Part shown: positions 13,137-14,285 of the stretch, in pieces
Position numbering within the stretch: position 1 is the first letter of the stretch
How the letters are laid out: each line of letters opens with the position of its first letter
DNA from: CAYSPO01 sp964432945
GTDB lineage: Bacteria; Bacillota; Clostridia; Tissierellales; Peptoniphilaceae
Length of the DNA: 14,285 bases
Assembly: GCA_964432945.1 (NCBI GenBank)
Contig: CAYSPO010000034.1
Location: 1 to 14,285, forward strand
Reading direction: 5' to 3'
Made by a program: the position numbers and the translations under genes
Notes under the pieces: model-generated
The model's database searches: none
Told to the model about the DNA's origin: nothing
The model's input: the letters and a program-made list of their open reading frames with translations, nothing else

Positions 13137-13874
13137 TTATTTATTGCCAACTTTAGCATAAGCAATCTCATCAACAAGAAGTATTACATTTTTATGAACA
13201 TGTAACATTGAGATTGGGAAATGTGTATCTAACATTTTACATTCAATAAACTCTTTGACTACATCTTGTTTCTTTTCTCCATTTGCCATCATTAGAATAG
13301 TATCAGCATTTAATATATCGCCAATTCCCATTGTTATAGCCCTATTTGGAACAGTTTCGCCATCTTCAAAAAATCTAGAATTAGATTCTACAGTTTCATC
13401 AGTTAAATCAACAAAAGAAGTCCTTAAATTAAGCTTATCTGCTGGTTCATTAAAAGCAATGTGACCATTATTTCCTACTCCAAGTATTTGAATATCTCTT
13501 CTACCTACATAGTCCAACTCCTTATCGTAATCAATAAGAGCATCTTTATCTGATTTATCCTTACAGCTAGGTATATGAATGTTGCTATCTTTAATATTTA
13601 TATGGTTGAATAATTTATCATACATATAGTAGTGGTATGATTGTTCATTATTCTCATCAATTCCAACGTATTCATCAAGGTTTACAGTTTCAGCATGTTC
13701 GAAGTTCAATATCTCTTCCTTGTTCATTCTAATTAGCTCTTTATATAAGCCTTCTGGAGTTGAACCAGTAGCAAGACCTATCTTAGGACGATGAAGTCTT
13801 CCAATGACATCCTTTACTATTTCTCCTGCTTTTACTGACATTTCTTCATAATCTTTACATACTATTATTCTCAT
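13137..13874 (-). CDS. nagB: Glucosamine-6-phosphate deaminase
   Basis: It converts glucosamine-6-phosphate to fructose-6-phosphate and ammonia, linking amino-sugar use to glycolysis. The 245-aa protein has GLATGSTPEGLYKEL (33-47) for phosphate binding, NLDEYVGI with Asp67, and LGVGNNGHIAFNEP (131-144) with His138 and Glu143 of the catalytic relay. Asn136 replaces the Asp found in E. coli, a change that from memory is normal in Firmicutes NagB. I start at ATG 13874 because GGAGG lies just upstream; a TTG at 13886 would place that site inside the gene. It begins 31 bp after nadE. No terminator follows, so read-through into accBC is possible. 6-Phosphogluconolactonase shares the fold but lacks these motifs. 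Confidence 0.95.
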   Translation of the reverse strand: MRIIVCKDYEEMSVKAGEIVKDVIGRLHRPKIGLATGSTPEGLYKELIRMNKEEILNFEHAETVNLDEYVGIDENNEQSYHYYMYDKLFNHINIKDSNIHIPSCKDKSDKDALIDYDKELDYVGRRDIQILGVGNNGHIAFNEPADKLNLRTSFVDLTDETVESNSRFFEDGETVPNRAITMGIGDILNADTILMMANGEKKQDVVKEFIECKMLDTHFPISMLHVHKNVILLVDEIAYAKVGNK

Positions 13875-13905
13875 ATTTTCCTCCAATTTAATAAAACTAT
13901 TGAGT

Positions 13906-14283
13906 TTACTTTATATAATCTGGCTCAAATGTTGGAATAGGCTCAAATTTGAATCTAGATTTTGCGTGCATATTATCTATTTTTGTTTTTATTTCAGCAT
14001 CATCTATTTCTCCTGTACGAATGTACTTATTCAAAACTTCATAAGTAAAACCAAAAATATCTTCGTCAGTTTCCATAGTTAAACCATCTTCAGGGGGCTT
14101 ATAAACAAACTTTTCATCTATCCCCATATAAAGTCCTAGCTGAATAATTTCATCAGAAGTCATGCTTCCAAAAGGAGCAAATGCTCCTGCTGAATCACCA
14201 TAGATGGTAACGTAGCCAATGTAGTCTTCCGATAAATTTGATGTATTAATAACTAAAGCATTTGGCAAGGATTGTGCATAAGC
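13906..14283 (-). CDS. nadE: NAD synthetase, C-terminal part (runs off right edge)
   Basis: It makes NAD from nicotinate adenine dinucleotide, ATP and ammonia. Only the last 125 residues are inside the window and the frame is open to the edge. The first visible codons read AYAQSLPNALVINTSNLSED, followed by YIGYVTIYGDSAGAFAPFGS. These correspond to the NadE segment that follows the P-loop: T-x-N-x-S-E, GY-x-T-x-YGD and the FAP stretch. KPPEDGLTMETDEDIFGFTY is the conserved TDE region before the end, and the tail FKFEPIPTF is typical. No start codon of its own is visible here; a TTG at 14266-14268 is an internal Leu. nagB follows 31 bp after the stop, so the two are probably cotranscribed. Whether an amidase domain is attached upstream cannot be seen. 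Confidence 0.93.
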   Translation of the reverse strand, partial: AYAQSLPNALVINTSNLSEDYIGYVTIYGDSAGAFAPFGSMTSDEIIQLGLYMGIDEKFVYKPPEDGLTMETDEDIFGFTYEVLNKYIRTGEIDDAEIKTKIDNMHAKSRFKFEPIPTFEPDYIK

Positions 14284-14285
14284 AT

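Noticed and set aside
13460..13480. Asn136 in the NagB active-site stretch where E. coli has Asp
   Set aside because: From memory, Firmicutes NagB proteins commonly have Asn here; His138, Glu143 and Asp67 are intact, so it is not evidence of inactivation.
1..14285. CRISPR arrays, insertion sequences, tRNA or rRNA genes
   Set aside because: No regularly spaced repeats, transposase genes, terminal repeats or RNA gene signatures were seen in the window.

Overview
The window is AT-rich bacterial DNA with strong AGGAGG-type ribosome binding sites, short U-tailed hairpin terminators and a low-GC Firmicutes gene set. A fermentative anaerobe of the Clostridia/Tissierellia type (for example a Peptoniphilaceae relative) fits best. 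This rests on the look of the proteins, the lysine riboswitch and a probable selenocysteine codon; no marker gene fixes the genus.

Layout. 1-2345 (minus strand): the N-terminal part of an AGCS sodium:amino-acid symporter that runs off the left edge, preceded in the same direction by two paralogous 171-aa six-helix membrane proteins. 2490-2768 (minus): a 92-codon gene with an in-frame TGA at codon 31, read here as a probable small selenoprotein. 2878-3426 (plus): a nicotinamidase-type cysteine hydrolase. 3478-4887 (minus): a complete second AGCS symporter. 5262-10424 (plus): promoter, lysine riboswitch, intrinsic terminator and the operon lysA-asd-dapA-dapB-ddh. 10462-10929 (minus): a MarR-family regulator. 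11173-13007 (minus): accB-accC. 13137-14283 (minus): nagB, preceded by the C-terminal part of nadE, which runs off the right edge.

How the genes work together. The central operon covers the pathway from aspartyl-phosphate to lysine: Asd, DapA and DapB make tetrahydrodipicolinate, Ddh converts it in one step to meso-diaminopimelate, and LysA decarboxylates that to lysine. Aspartokinase is the only step of the route absent here. Control by lysine is explained by a riboswitch with all five helices, followed by a terminator and a candidate antiterminator. AccB and AccC form the biotin half of acetyl-CoA carboxylase. The AGCS proteins import small amino acids with Na+. NadE and the nicotinamidase both belong to NAD synthesis or salvage but lie far apart.

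The least expected items are the TGA-interrupted gene at 2490-2768, with a SECIS-like hairpin at the right distance, and the pair of 171-aa membrane proteins, which look like the sensor part of histidine kinases without any kinase. One of the pair sits directly upstream of the first AGCS transporter.
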